Of a DNA stretch of 13,684 bases, positions 7,408 to 13,684 are shown piece after piece. The DNA comes from Saprospiraceae bacterium (GTDB lineage: Bacteria; Bacteroidota; Bacteroidia; Chitinophagales; Saprospiraceae). The stretch is taken from NCBI GenBank assembly GCA_023299965.1, contig JALZVN010000401.1, positions 1 through 13,684 of the forward strand, read 5' to 3'. Position 1 is the first letter of the stretch; every line of letters starts with the position of its first letter. Made by a program: the position numbers and the translations under genes. The notes below the pieces were generated by a model. The model did not search any database and was not told where the DNA came from. It was given only the letters and a program-made list of their open reading frames with translations.

Positions 7408-8901
7408 TTATTGATCTTGATTATATTGTTTGTTAGAGTACTTTGTACCTGCCGAATCTCTTTGGGTACCATTAGGATAAAGAAGTTGGTCAATTTTTTC
7501 TAGGAGCCATTCTCTAGCTGCTGTATCTTTGGTTTGTTCAATTTTATTTTTCATTTCTACGTATACATTCTTCTTGCTCGAATCAAACTTTAAAAGTTTC
7601 TTTGTATTGGAGATGAAATTTAGATTCCACTTTTTCTTATCATTCGAAATGTTGTTTTGCCTTGATAAATAAGCTCTGAAAGATTCTAAATACGAAAAAA
7701 GAGCTTCTGTTTCATTTAACTCAAAATATGTAATACAGGTTATTAGTTTTGAAGAAAGACTATAGGTGAAATCTTCGTATTGAACTTGCAATAAGATAGG
7801 AAGAAGTTCTTCATATTTTTTTTGATAAAAATAGAGTTGAGCAGTATTAAATGTTATTGCGTTTTCCCTATAATTTTTTGATACTTTGCCTTTGTATTTT
7901 TCAATAAAACTTTCTACCCATTGAAATTTGGACAATTTTAGGCCTGCTGTAATTATATTTTTGAATCTCCAAGGCGATAGTTCATTATCAGCAATAATGT
8001 TTTTTTCAAGTAAAGTTTCGTTGAGTTTCACAAATTCATGCAAAAATTCATTCTGGCCACTATTAATTTTTCTTATACAATAGTTTATTACGTTAGTATA
8101 GATTTCCTTTGCTTCTGATTTGGGGAAAATATGAATGTTGAGTTCAAGAAGGTCTTTTAGCTTATAATAAGTCGAATCTTCATTTCCTTGCAACGTTTGA
8201 TACATTTGAAAATAAATGGGTACAATCGGAACTTCGGTGTATGCATATTTTTTGAGATGATCAATTATTTCTTCTTTAAATAAAATATTGTATTCAAACG
8301 AACTTACATCTTTTCTCATCAGTATTGAGCACAGCAATCTCATCTTTTCAGCCAAATAAAAGTAATCCAAATTATCTATTATTTCTTTTAAGTTTGATTC
8401 TAAGGACCTATTTAGATGAAACTTATGAAGTTCATGGATGTATTTTTCTCTATGATATTGGTTTAAATAATACTCGGAGGCTTTACCGGTAGATCTTTCG
8501 CTGGTTCTTCGGGCATTGGATAGTGAAGAGCTATATAGTTTGTCTAATTCCTTCTCAGCAACTGATTTGATCAAATAATTCGCTTTTAAGATTTTATTTC
8601 GTTCATAAATCTCTTGGGAAAGAAATTGTTCAGTCAATTTTAGTAAATCCGAGTATAGCTTACGAAATCTAAGTGAATCAAACTCGGTATCATAATTTAG
8701 CAAATTCCAAATTCCAAATTTTGTAAAAGTAAGTCCTTTCCCGTATTGGGAATATATTACATCAAATAGACTGCTAATGTCTTGATTGACATTAAAATAT
8801 GGGGATTCTATGAATTTCTTCAACCGATTGAGTTCCACTTTGCTAAGGGAGTCAATAATAGAAAGTAACTTATTGTTGCTCGGATTAATCAAATTATTCA
8901 T
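7408..8901 (-). CDS. Unrecognised helical protein, 497 residues
   Basis: I do not recognise a function. The protein has no signal peptide or membrane segment, so it is probably cytoplasmic. It is rich in Leu, Lys, Glu, Tyr and Asn and looks almost wholly alpha-helical, with spaced aromatic and leucine patterns suggestive of degenerate TPR-like helical hairpins (for example around 345-400). Near the N-terminus is a segment reading LSKVELNRLKKFIESPYFN (19-37); I recall an Lxx-FxxFLxSPYFN type of start in uncharacterised, often multi-copy proteins of Saprospiraceae and Chitinophagaceae, but cannot confirm this. The gene is visibly more AT-rich than smc. It ends one base from the smc stop codon with no terminator between them, so the two transcripts probably overlap at their 3' ends. 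The first 13 bases of the gene are identical to those of the divergent gene at 9146. Confidence 0.75.
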   Translation of the reverse strand: MNNLINPSNNKLLSIIDSLSKVELNRLKKFIESPYFNVNQDISSLFDVIYSQYGKGLTFTKFGIWNLLNYDTEFDSLRFRKLYSDLLKLTEQFLSQEIYERNKILKANYLIKSVAEKELDKLYSSSLSNARRTSERSTGKASEYYLNQYHREKYIHELHKFHLNRSLESNLKEIIDNLDYFYLAEKMRLLCSILMRKDVSSFEYNILFKEEIIDHLKKYAYTEVPIVPIYFQMYQTLQGNEDSTYYKLKDLLELNIHIFPKSEAKEIYTNVINYCIRKINSGQNEFLHEFVKLNETLLEKNIIADNELSPWRFKNIITAGLKLSKFQWVESFIEKYKGKVSKNYRENAITFNTAQLYFYQKKYEELLPILLQVQYEDFTYSLSSKLITCITYFELNETEALFSYLESFRAYLSRQNNISNDKKKWNLNFISNTKKLLKFDSSKKNVYVEMKNKIEQTKDTAAREWLLEKIDQLLYPNGTQRDSAGTKYSNKQYNQDQ

Positions 8902-9145
8902 ATATTAGCATCGAAACAAAGCATTTTTAAGAAAAATCATCTCTATTTCTTTCAATGAAAGTAGAATATTTTTCACAATTCACCAAATCGGATACCGTGT
9001 CAGTTTAGTTAACTGTTTGGTACACAATTTATTGAATTTGAAATCTATGCTAATAGAGCGTAAAAGTATTCTTACATTATGCGTTTTTTGTTCATGCATA
9101 TGGTGAAGTTATGGCGCAAATTGAATTTGCAACCTTCGCCAAATA
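8902..9145. promoter_or_regulatory. Divergent promoter region between the helical protein and the T9SS cargo gene
   Basis: This 244-base AT-rich spacer must hold two divergent promoters. The word ATTGAATTTG occurs twice (9031-9040 and 9120-9129); each contains TGAATTTG, one base off the -7 consensus TAnnTTTG. The downstream copy is part of a perfect palindrome, GCAAATT-G-AATTTGC (9116-9130), that could be an operator over the promoter of the gene at 9146. Smaller symmetries are CAGTT/AACTG (9001-9005 and 9011-9015). On the minus strand I see only weak -7 matches. Confidence 0.3.
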
Positions 9146-11644
9146 ATGAATAATTTGAACACCATGAGAATATCAAACTTATATAGAACCTTGCTAGTAG
9201 CGTTAATTGCTACTGTATCAAGCATATCTATATATGCTCAATTCATACCTACCTACCAGGTTATTTCTGATGATCCTCTAGTTTTGCCTTTAGTTACCTC
9301 GTTTGGTGGCTCTCCTACTGCATTTGCGGATAATGGCTTTGTGGCTAAGAATCCATTAGGAGGAACGCAGTATGAATTCACCTACTTTAATAATCCTGGC
9401 TTTGTAGGAGTGGATACTGTGCAGTTTAACTTTTTTGTTTCTCCAGGAAACATAGTGCATTCAATCGTATACATTGATGTTGTTCCTTCTATAATTGAGG
9501 CTACGAATGATTTTACCACCACAGCGGTCGACCAATTTATAGAAATAAACGTGCTTGATAATGATTTCTCTTCAATGAATGTATTGAATCTAACCTCTAT
9601 TCCAGTGGTTAGTAATGGTTTTGCATTCATTTTACCAGATAGTAGTATCTATTTCCAACCAGATCCTGGATTTGTAGGTTTTGGTTCGCTGAATTATGTG
9701 GTTTGCGATTCTATAGACAATTGTGCTACAGGTACATTAACTGTTTCCGTAACAGACGGCAATGTACCCACAGCCAATGATAGTATATATGTGAACACGC
9801 TTCAAGATAATCCATTGACTATACCTTTAGGGTATGAGGGATACGAGATTGTAAGTAACGCAACTAGTGGAAACGCAATGATTGAATCAGGTGGAGTGGT
9901 TACCTATACACCTAATGACGGTTTTGTAGGAGCGGACGCATTCTTAATTAAAAAACTATTTGGATCGCAATACATATACAGAGATATTTTTATTGATGTA
10001 CTGCCTATACCAAATACCAACACCGTAGCCTTCGATGATTTTGGCTATACCCCAATTAATACTGATTTAGAGATTAATGTTACCAATAATGACATAGGAA
10101 TCTTTAACATCAAAACTTTTACACAACCACAGTTTGGAGAAGGTGTGGTTACTAAAATTAATGGTGATGTTTTAAAATTTTCTCCAACGGCTGATTTTAC
10201 CGGTTCTGCTGAATTCACTTATAATGTGAAAAATAATGGAGGTTTTAGTGAGACAGCGACAGTAACTGTTGTTGTGGATGATCAAGAACCGCAAGATGAA
10301 CCTTTTGAGTTATATACTAACAAAAACACCCCTCTAATTCTTTACTACGATATTCCAATTGAATATGCTCAATTCAATGTCCAAAATGATCCTAATCATG
10401 GAAATCTAATTTATTATGATCAGGATACTACCATTCTAGTAGATAGTCAGAGTATTGATGTAAACAATGTTATGGTGTATTATCCAGATATTGATTTTAC
10501 AGGAGACGATGAATTTGAAATTAACTACTGCATTACTGTCAATGGATCATGTTATTTGACTAAAATAATAGTCCATGTTTTAGATGTTGGAGCTACACTA
10601 TGTGCAGCACAAGATTGTGTTTGGCCTGGAGATGCTAATAATGATGGTATTGCGAATATGCTAGATTTGTTACAACTTGGTAGAGCGGTAGGGGAGTTTG
10701 GATTAGCAAGAACAGCTCCTACTTTGGATTGGTATGGACAATTTGCCAATGAGTGGGGCAAGTCAAGCTTTGGGACCAATTTAGATATTAAACATGCCGA
10801 TGCAGATGGAAATGGACAGGTAAATGAAGATGATATAATTGGATTGGATTTATCCTATAATCTTACACATACTGTTCATCCTGAAATTAATCCATTCGAG
10901 AAAACATATCCAATTTTGCTAGTGCCAACTACTGTAGGTCCTTATCAAGCAGGAGATTTGGTAAGTTTTGAATTAAGATTAGGAGCCCCTGGTAACGAAG
11001 CCGTTAACATGTATGGATTTAGCTACGCTTTTGAATACAATAGCAACTTCGTAGATCCAAGTTCGATTGTTATAGATTACGATGAAAATTCTTGGTTATA
11101 TACCAATAATAATTCACCAATCTTATCTCTAACCAAAAATTTGGAATTGCTGGAGAGGGTAGATGTAGGAGTGACAAGAACAAATGGATATTCCGTATCT
11201 GGGCATGGACGAGTCGCAACGGTGAGTTTTACAATAGAAGATGATATTCAAATTAAAGCAAACAATCGGTTCCTAAATATTGATATAGAACTTAATAACA
11301 TCATTGGTCAGGATGACAATGGGGAATATTTTCAACTACCAGATTTTAAGACTGAAGTAATGTATGATACTGGTGGTCTTGATGACATCACTACTAATGA
11401 AGATTTGATCCTATTCCCGAACCCAACAGATCAGTTCTTGTCTATTCACTTAAATGGAGAAGAATTAATGACTGATGTTACTATTTATAGTATCACTGGT
11501 ATGGAGATGTTTAGCATCGACAATGTCCAGTGGGAAAGAGCACAATTAGACGTGAGTAAATATGCAGAGGGAATGTACATTCTTAAAGCTAACATTAGTG
11601 ATGGCTCTGTACTGCAGAAGAAATTCCAGGTGATTAAATATTAA
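9146..11644 (+). CDS. Secreted multidomain protein with Ig-like repeats, dockerin-like and cohesin-like modules and a T9SS sorting domain
   Basis: This 832-residue protein has a signal peptide with likely cleavage at YA-QF (31/32). Five Ig- or cadherin-like units of 80-105 residues follow (about 33-115, 116-205, 206-289, 290-377, 378-484), with recurring NDF/NND and PDPGFVG-, PNDGFVG-, PTADFTG-type motifs (Big_9-like). A Cys-flanked WPGD leads into calcium loop 1, DANNDGIANMLD (496-507); loop 2, DADGNGQVNEDD (552-563), comes after a 44-residue insert. Both fit the dockerin loop D-x-(N/D)-x-(D/N)-G-x-x-N-x-x-D. Residues about 590-735 look like a cohesin-like beta-sandwich. The C-terminus (about 752-832), with LILFPNPT, a VTIYSITGMEMF strand and GMYILKA, is a por secretion (T9SS) sorting domain, implying export and attachment at the cell surface or release. 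An alternative start is ATG 9164. No catalytic domain is visible; adhesion or matrix function is inferred. Confidence 0.9.
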   Translation: MNNLNTMRISNLYRTLLVALIATVSSISIYAQFIPTYQVISDDPLVLPLVTSFGGSPTAFADNGFVAKNPLGGTQYEFTYFNNPGFVGVDTVQFNFFVSPGNIVHSIVYIDVVPSIIEATNDFTTTAVDQFIEINVLDNDFSSMNVLNLTSIPVVSNGFAFILPDSSIYFQPDPGFVGFGSLNYVVCDSIDNCATGTLTVSVTDGNVPTANDSIYVNTLQDNPLTIPLGYEGYEIVSNATSGNAMIESGGVVTYTPNDGFVGADAFLIKKLFGSQYIYRDIFIDVLPIPNTNTVAFDDFGYTPINTDLEINVTNNDIGIFNIKTFTQPQFGEGVVTKINGDVLKFSPTADFTGSAEFTYNVKNNGGFSETATVTVVVDDQEPQDEPFELYTNKNTPLILYYDIPIEYAQFNVQNDPNHGNLIYYDQDTTILVDSQSIDVNNVMVYYPDIDFTGDDEFEINYCITVNGSCYLTKIIVHVLDVGATLCAAQDCVWPGDANNDGIANMLDLLQLGRAVGEFGLARTAPTLDWYGQFANEWGKSSFGTNLDIKHADADGNGQVNEDDIIGLDLSYNLTHTVHPEINPFEKTYPILLVPTTVGPYQAGDLVSFELRLGAPGNEAVNMYGFSYAFEYNSNFVDPSSIVIDYDENSWLYTNNNSPILSLTKNLELLERVDVGVTRTNGYSVSGHGRVATVSFTIEDDIQIKANNRFLNIDIELNNIIGQDDNGEYFQLPDFKTEVMYDTGGLDDITTNEDLILFPNPTDQFLSIHLNGEELMTDVTIYSITGMEMFSIDNVQWERAQLDVSKYAEGMYILKANISDGSVLQKKFQVIKY

Positions 11645-11657
11645 TCAACTTAAAGAA

Positions 11658-11709
11658 ATAAACCAAAAAGAGCCGTATCGCAATCGCGATACGGCTCTTT
11701 TTGGTTTAT
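11658..11709. terminator. Bidirectional intrinsic terminator
   Basis: A perfect 23-bp inverted repeat (11658-11680 and 11687-11709) encloses the 6-base loop CAATCG. The GC-rich core AGCCGTATCG is flanked by AAAAAG on the left and CTTTTT on the right, so transcripts from either side end in a GC stem followed by a U-run. It begins 14 bases after the stop codon of the secreted-protein gene and 20 bases from the stop of the thioesterase gene, serving both convergent units. Confidence 0.95.
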
Positions 11710-11728
11710 GGATTGCCTGCCGATCTGT

Positions 11729-12247
11729 CTACTTAGAAGCGAAGAAGTTTTTCACTTCAGTAGCATCCTCAGGTTTCATTCTGCCACTTAGTATCAAGCG
11801 TATTTCTCGTCTTCTAACTGCACCTTCAAATAGATCTTGCTCCTCCTTTGACAATGGAATCAGCTTTGGGACACTTCTAGGTTTCTTCTTTTCATCGTCA
11901 AGAGCTACGAAAGTAAAATAGGCATGGTTAGACCTTCTGCTATTATGACCTTTTATGTTCTCCGCGAAAACCTCTACATATATCTCTACAGAAGTATTAA
12001 ATGCCCTTGTTACCTTTGCTTTTAGCGTAATTACATCCCCTACAAGAATAGGCTTTTGAAAAGATACGTGATCTACGCTTGCCGTGACTACATGTGCTTC
12101 ACAGTGCTTACCTGCACATATGCCACCAGCGATATCCATCCATCTCATCAGATTACCACCCATCAGATTGCCTAAAGGATTGGTATCATTGGGCATGATC
12201 ATCTCGGACATTATTGTAAAAGAGTCACTTGTCTTCTTAGCTTCCAT
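11729..12247 (-). CDS. Acyl-CoA thioesterase, hotdog fold (YciA/BACH type)
   Basis: The enzyme hydrolyses acyl-CoA thioesters to free acid and CoA in the cytoplasm. The 172 residues form one hotdog domain: the motif NPLGNLMGGNLMRWMD (23-38) carries the family's active-site Asn (Asn23, N-x-x-G) and Asp38; a strand with VTASVDHVSFQKPILVGD (54-71) and the RSNHAYFTFVALD strand (105-117) follow, as in YciA and the cytosolic acyl-CoA hydrolases. A charged tail (about 135-172) resembles the C-terminal extension of this group. Chain-length preference cannot be read from the sequence. It is the last gene of the minus-strand lipB operon, starting four bases after the stop codon of the 137-residue protein, and ends at the strong terminator. 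The family is clear; substrate and physiological role are not. Confidence 0.93.
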   Translation of the reverse strand: MEAKKTSDSFTIMSEMIMPNDTNPLGNLMGGNLMRWMDIAGGICAGKHCEAHVVTASVDHVSFQKPILVGDVITLKAKVTRAFNTSVEIYVEVFAENIKGHNSRRSNHAYFTFVALDDEKKKPRSVPKLIPLSKEEQDLFEGAVRRREIRLILSGRMKPEDATEVKNFFASK

Positions 12248-12251
12248 TTTG

Positions 12252-12665
12252 TTATTTGATCATAACACCCATCTTTTCTATATATGGTATGTTGGTGAAA
12301 TTCATCTTATCGATACTGCCTTTTACAAAGACGTATTTTTTATCGTACATATGCCCATCGAGCTTATAACTTACCCAGTATTCATTAGCCAATTCAAAAA
12401 CATCAGATTGGATGGGTTCTATTAATGTTGCTCTAAGAGGACCGATTTCTTCAAAGAAGTGGCGAAGTACAGTAGTCTTCTTTTCTTCTCCATCTACTTC
12501 TCCATATCCACGAGAATTGATCAATACACCGGTCAATGCAGATGGATTAGTGTTTAGGATATAAACATTCCACATAGATTCATCGATCTCCCCATTGTCA
12601 TCTTCTCTAGGTAATATGGCAATAGCCACTCCCTCAACCTTTTTAATAGGTATGTCCTTTTTCAT
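12252..12665 (-). CDS. Conserved-looking protein of unknown function, 137 residues
   Basis: I cannot assign a function. It is a small soluble protein without signal peptide, membrane segment or metal-binding cluster. It opens MKKDIPIKKVEGVAIAILP and continues through alternating strands (WNVYILN, GVLINSRGYGE, ATLIEP, YWVSYKL, KYVFVKG), suggesting a mostly beta or alpha/beta fold. The segments KKTTVLRHFFEEI (62-74) and MYDKKYVFVKGSI (106-118) look like conserved patches. I recall similar small proteins in many Bacteroidota, annotated as hypothetical and sometimes, wrongly in my view, as a phenylalanyl-tRNA synthetase subunit; there is no synthetase motif here. The gene starts six bases after lipB and ends four bases before the thioesterase gene, so the three are surely co-transcribed and perhaps translationally coupled. 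The setting hints at acyl or lipoate metabolism, but this is inference from position only. Confidence 0.85.
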   Translation of the reverse strand: MKKDIPIKKVEGVAIAILPREDDNGEIDESMWNVYILNTNPSALTGVLINSRGYGEVDGEEKKTTVLRHFFEEIGPLRATLIEPIQSDVFELANEYWVSYKLDGHMYDKKYVFVKGSIDKMNFTNIPYIEKMGVMIK

Positions 12666-12671
12666 AGGTAA

Positions 12672-13370
12672 TTAAACGTATTTGTATTCAAAAAGTGAAG
12701 CAAAATGAGACTTTATTTTCGTTTTTACTTCATTCATATCGACCTTTTTTCCTAACTCTTTCTCTAAAGATGTGACTGTTTTATCTTCAGTAGCTATACC
12801 ACAAGGAATGATATTACCAAAATGACTAAGATTAGAATTTATATTAAATGCTAGACCATGCAATGTTACCCATCTGCTAAGATGAACTCCAATCGCACAT
12901 ATTTTTCTGCTGGGCCCTTTATCATTAAGGATCCATACCCCCGTAAAACCTTCTTGTCTGGTAGCTACGATATCATATTCAGCAAGTGTACGGATGACGA
13001 CTTCTTCTAAGAACCGAACATATTTATGAATGTCTCTAAAAAAATATTCTAAATCAAAAATAGGGTAGACGACCAATTGTCCTGGACCATGATAGGTTAT
13101 GTCTCCACCACGGTTTATTTTGAAAAACTCAAACTTAGACTGAGATAATTCTGACTTATCTAGCAGAAGGTTGTCCATGCTACCGCTTTTGCCTAATGTG
13201 TAGACAGGTTTGTGTTCACAAGTCAACAAATAATGGTAAGCTTGGTACCCTTCATCCTCTCCATTTGCCCTTTTTCTATCAATTAATTTTTTGTTTAAAA
13301 CGGTCTGATAATCCCAGGCTTTTTGATAGGAAATTAAACCCAAATCTTGATGTGTTACTTGATTGTCCAT
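12672..13370 (-). CDS. lipB: Octanoyl-[acyl carrier protein]:protein N-octanoyltransferase (LipB)
   Basis: LipB moves the octanoyl group from octanoyl-ACP to the lipoyl-domain lysine of enzymes such as the pyruvate and 2-oxoglutarate dehydrogenase E2 subunits and GcvH; LipA then inserts sulphur. LipA is not in the window. The 232 residues show the family signature RGGDITYHGPGQLVVYPI (87-104), the catalytic Lys156 in RKICAIGVH, LHGLAFNIN (170-178), and the acyl-accepting Cys190 in PCGI. The Lys-to-Cys spacing of 34 residues equals that of E. coli LipB (Lys135, Cys169). ATG 13370 gives a normal N-terminus. It is the first gene of the operon with the 137-residue protein and the thioesterase, and is divergent from the secreted-protein gene at the right edge. 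Identification is secure. Confidence 0.97.
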   Translation of the reverse strand: MDNQVTHQDLGLISYQKAWDYQTVLNKKLIDRKRANGEDEGYQAYHYLLTCEHKPVYTLGKSGSMDNLLLDKSELSQSKFEFFKINRGGDITYHGPGQLVVYPIFDLEYFFRDIHKYVRFLEEVVIRTLAEYDIVATRQEGFTGVWILNDKGPSRKICAIGVHLSRWVTLHGLAFNINSNLSHFGNIIPCGIATEDKTVTSLEKELGKKVDMNEVKTKIKSHFASLFEYKYV

Positions 13371-13417
13371 ATTTTTAGATGCGCGTATTCTATTTAAATT
13401 CAGGCGTATAGCTTGTT

Positions 13418-13444
13418 AAAAGTTAAGATTATGTAAAAGAGCAA
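13418..13444 (-). promoter_or_regulatory. Weak candidate promoter of the lipB operon
   Basis: On the minus strand, TAACTTTT (13425-13418) is one base off the TAnnTTTG -7 consensus, and a TTG (13444-13442) lies 16 bases upstream as a possible -33 element. The start of transcription would be near 13412, giving a leader of about 40 bases before the lipB ATG. The match is imperfect and the region is AT-rich. Confidence 0.25.
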
Positions 13445-13497
13445 TATTCCACTATTGTTTTTAAAAATCATGTCATAATTATAAGAATTAATCTTAA
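13423..13497. repeat. Separated 9-base inverted repeat in the divergent spacer
   Basis: TTAAGATTA (13423-13431) is the exact reverse complement of TAATCTTAA (13489-13497). The left copy overlaps the candidate lipB promoter; the right copy lies just upstream of the TACATTTG box serving the rightward gene. The right copy also belongs to a small dyad, TAAGA-ATTAA-TCTTA (13482-13496). Two sites for one regulator are possible, though AT-rich sequence makes chance matches likely. Confidence 0.3.
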
Positions 13498-13503
13498 TAT
13501 TTA

Positions 13504-13511
13504 TACATTTG
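13504..13511 (+). promoter_or_regulatory. Candidate -7 promoter box of the right-edge gene
   Basis: TACATTTG matches the Bacteroidota -7 consensus TAnnTTTG exactly. A clear TTG or TTTG at the -33 distance is not visible. Transcription would start near 13517, leaving a 5' leader of about 93 bases that contains the dyad at 13522-13565. Confidence 0.45.
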
Positions 13512-13521
13512 TGGCTATTAA

Positions 13522-13565
13522 ACGATAAACGTCGAATATTGTGACTAGTTGGTCACGATTATCGT
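13522..13565. promoter_or_regulatory. Dyad-symmetric element, operator or 5' leader hairpin
   Basis: The outer arms ACGATAA (13522-13528) and TTATCGT (13559-13565) and the inner arms GTGAC (13541-13545) and GTCAC (13552-13556) share nearly one centre. A 13-base imperfect symmetry (13533-13545 with 13552-13564, three mismatches) extends the inner arms. The form GTGAC-N6-GTCAC resembles dimeric regulator sites, such as those of Crp/Fnr-type proteins, although the classical TGTGA-N6-TCACA spacing is not met. It lies downstream of the candidate -7 box, so it could block elongation as an operator or fold in the mRNA leader. Confidence 0.4.
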
Positions 13566-13609
13566 CATAAGATTACCTATTTATTAAAAATTTAAAACTA
13601 TCCTTTTTT

Positions 13610-13684
13610 ATGAAAAATCAGCTAAACCAAGTGAAGCTTATTTTAAGCTTCGTATTCTGTTTAACATTGGTTTTTGTTAATGCA
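13610..13684 (+). CDS. N-terminus of a secreted protein (cut by the window end)
   Basis: Only 25 codons are in the window. From ATG 13610 they encode a typical signal peptide: MKNQLNQVK, a hydrophobic core LILSFVFCLTLVFV, and NA at the very end of the window, probably just at the cleavage site. The frame is open to the last base. The cysteine in the core is not in a lipobox as far as can be seen. The codons just after the start carry an 8-bp inverted repeat, GAAGCTTA (13633-13640) with TAAGCTTC (13644-13651). The mature protein is unseen, so no function can be given. The gene is divergent from lipB and may be controlled by the dyad element in its leader. Confidence 0.7.
   Translation, partial: MKNQLNQVKLILSFVFCLTLVFVNA

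Noticed and set aside
11713..11728. Second terminator or repeat end after the 23-bp hairpin
   Set aside because: TGCCTGCCGAT resembles half of the stem at 3582-3596 but has no pairing partner nearby.
13540..13557. Classical CRP site
   Set aside because: The half sites TGTGA and TCAC are separated by eight rather than six bases, and the last half-site base is G instead of A.

Overview
The window looks like chromosomal DNA of a Bacteroidota bacterium, most likely a member of the Saprospiraceae/Saprospirales. The evidence is an AT-rich genome with weak Shine-Dalgarno signals, several promoter-like TAnnTTTG boxes, a secreted protein ending in a type IX secretion (T9SS) C-terminal sorting domain, and in that protein a dockerin-like double calcium loop of a form I associate with Saprospiraceae (first loop after a WPGD motif). 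The placement rests on motif recognition, not on a search.

Layout from left to right. Positions 1-403 hold no convincing gene but contain a GC-rich hairpin element (175-325, minus orientation). guaA (GMP synthase, 404-1951) overlaps by 44 bases the gene of a periplasmic-binding-protein-like lipoprotein (1908-3302). A second, composite element of what seems to be the same repeat class follows in plus orientation (about 3325-3558), so the two copies bracket the guaA-lipoprotein pair head-out. Next comes an AT-rich smc upstream region with a perfect DnaA box, then smc (3834-7406). smc converges, with a single base between the stop codons, on an unrecognised 497-residue helical protein gene (7408-8901, minus). 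A 244-base divergent spacer leads to a large T9SS cargo protein (9146-11644) built of Ig-like repeats, dockerin-like calcium loops, a cohesin-like domain and a sorting domain. A 23-bp-stem bidirectional terminator (11658-11709) separates it from a tight minus-strand operon: lipB, a 137-residue protein of unknown function, and an acyl-CoA thioesterase (13370 down to 11729). A second divergent spacer with several symmetric sequences precedes the first 25 codons of a secreted protein cut by the window edge.

Functionally this is mostly housekeeping: purine synthesis, chromosome organisation, lipoic acid attachment and acyl-CoA hydrolysis, plus surface or secreted proteins. I see no CRISPR array, transposase, phage gene, tRNA or rRNA, and no recognisable defence or biosynthetic cluster. 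The less ordinary signals are the paired hairpin repeats, the DnaA box before smc, the cohesin-plus-dockerin-like architecture of the secreted protein, the conserved-looking unknown gene inside the lipB operon, and the dyad-rich 5' region at the right edge.
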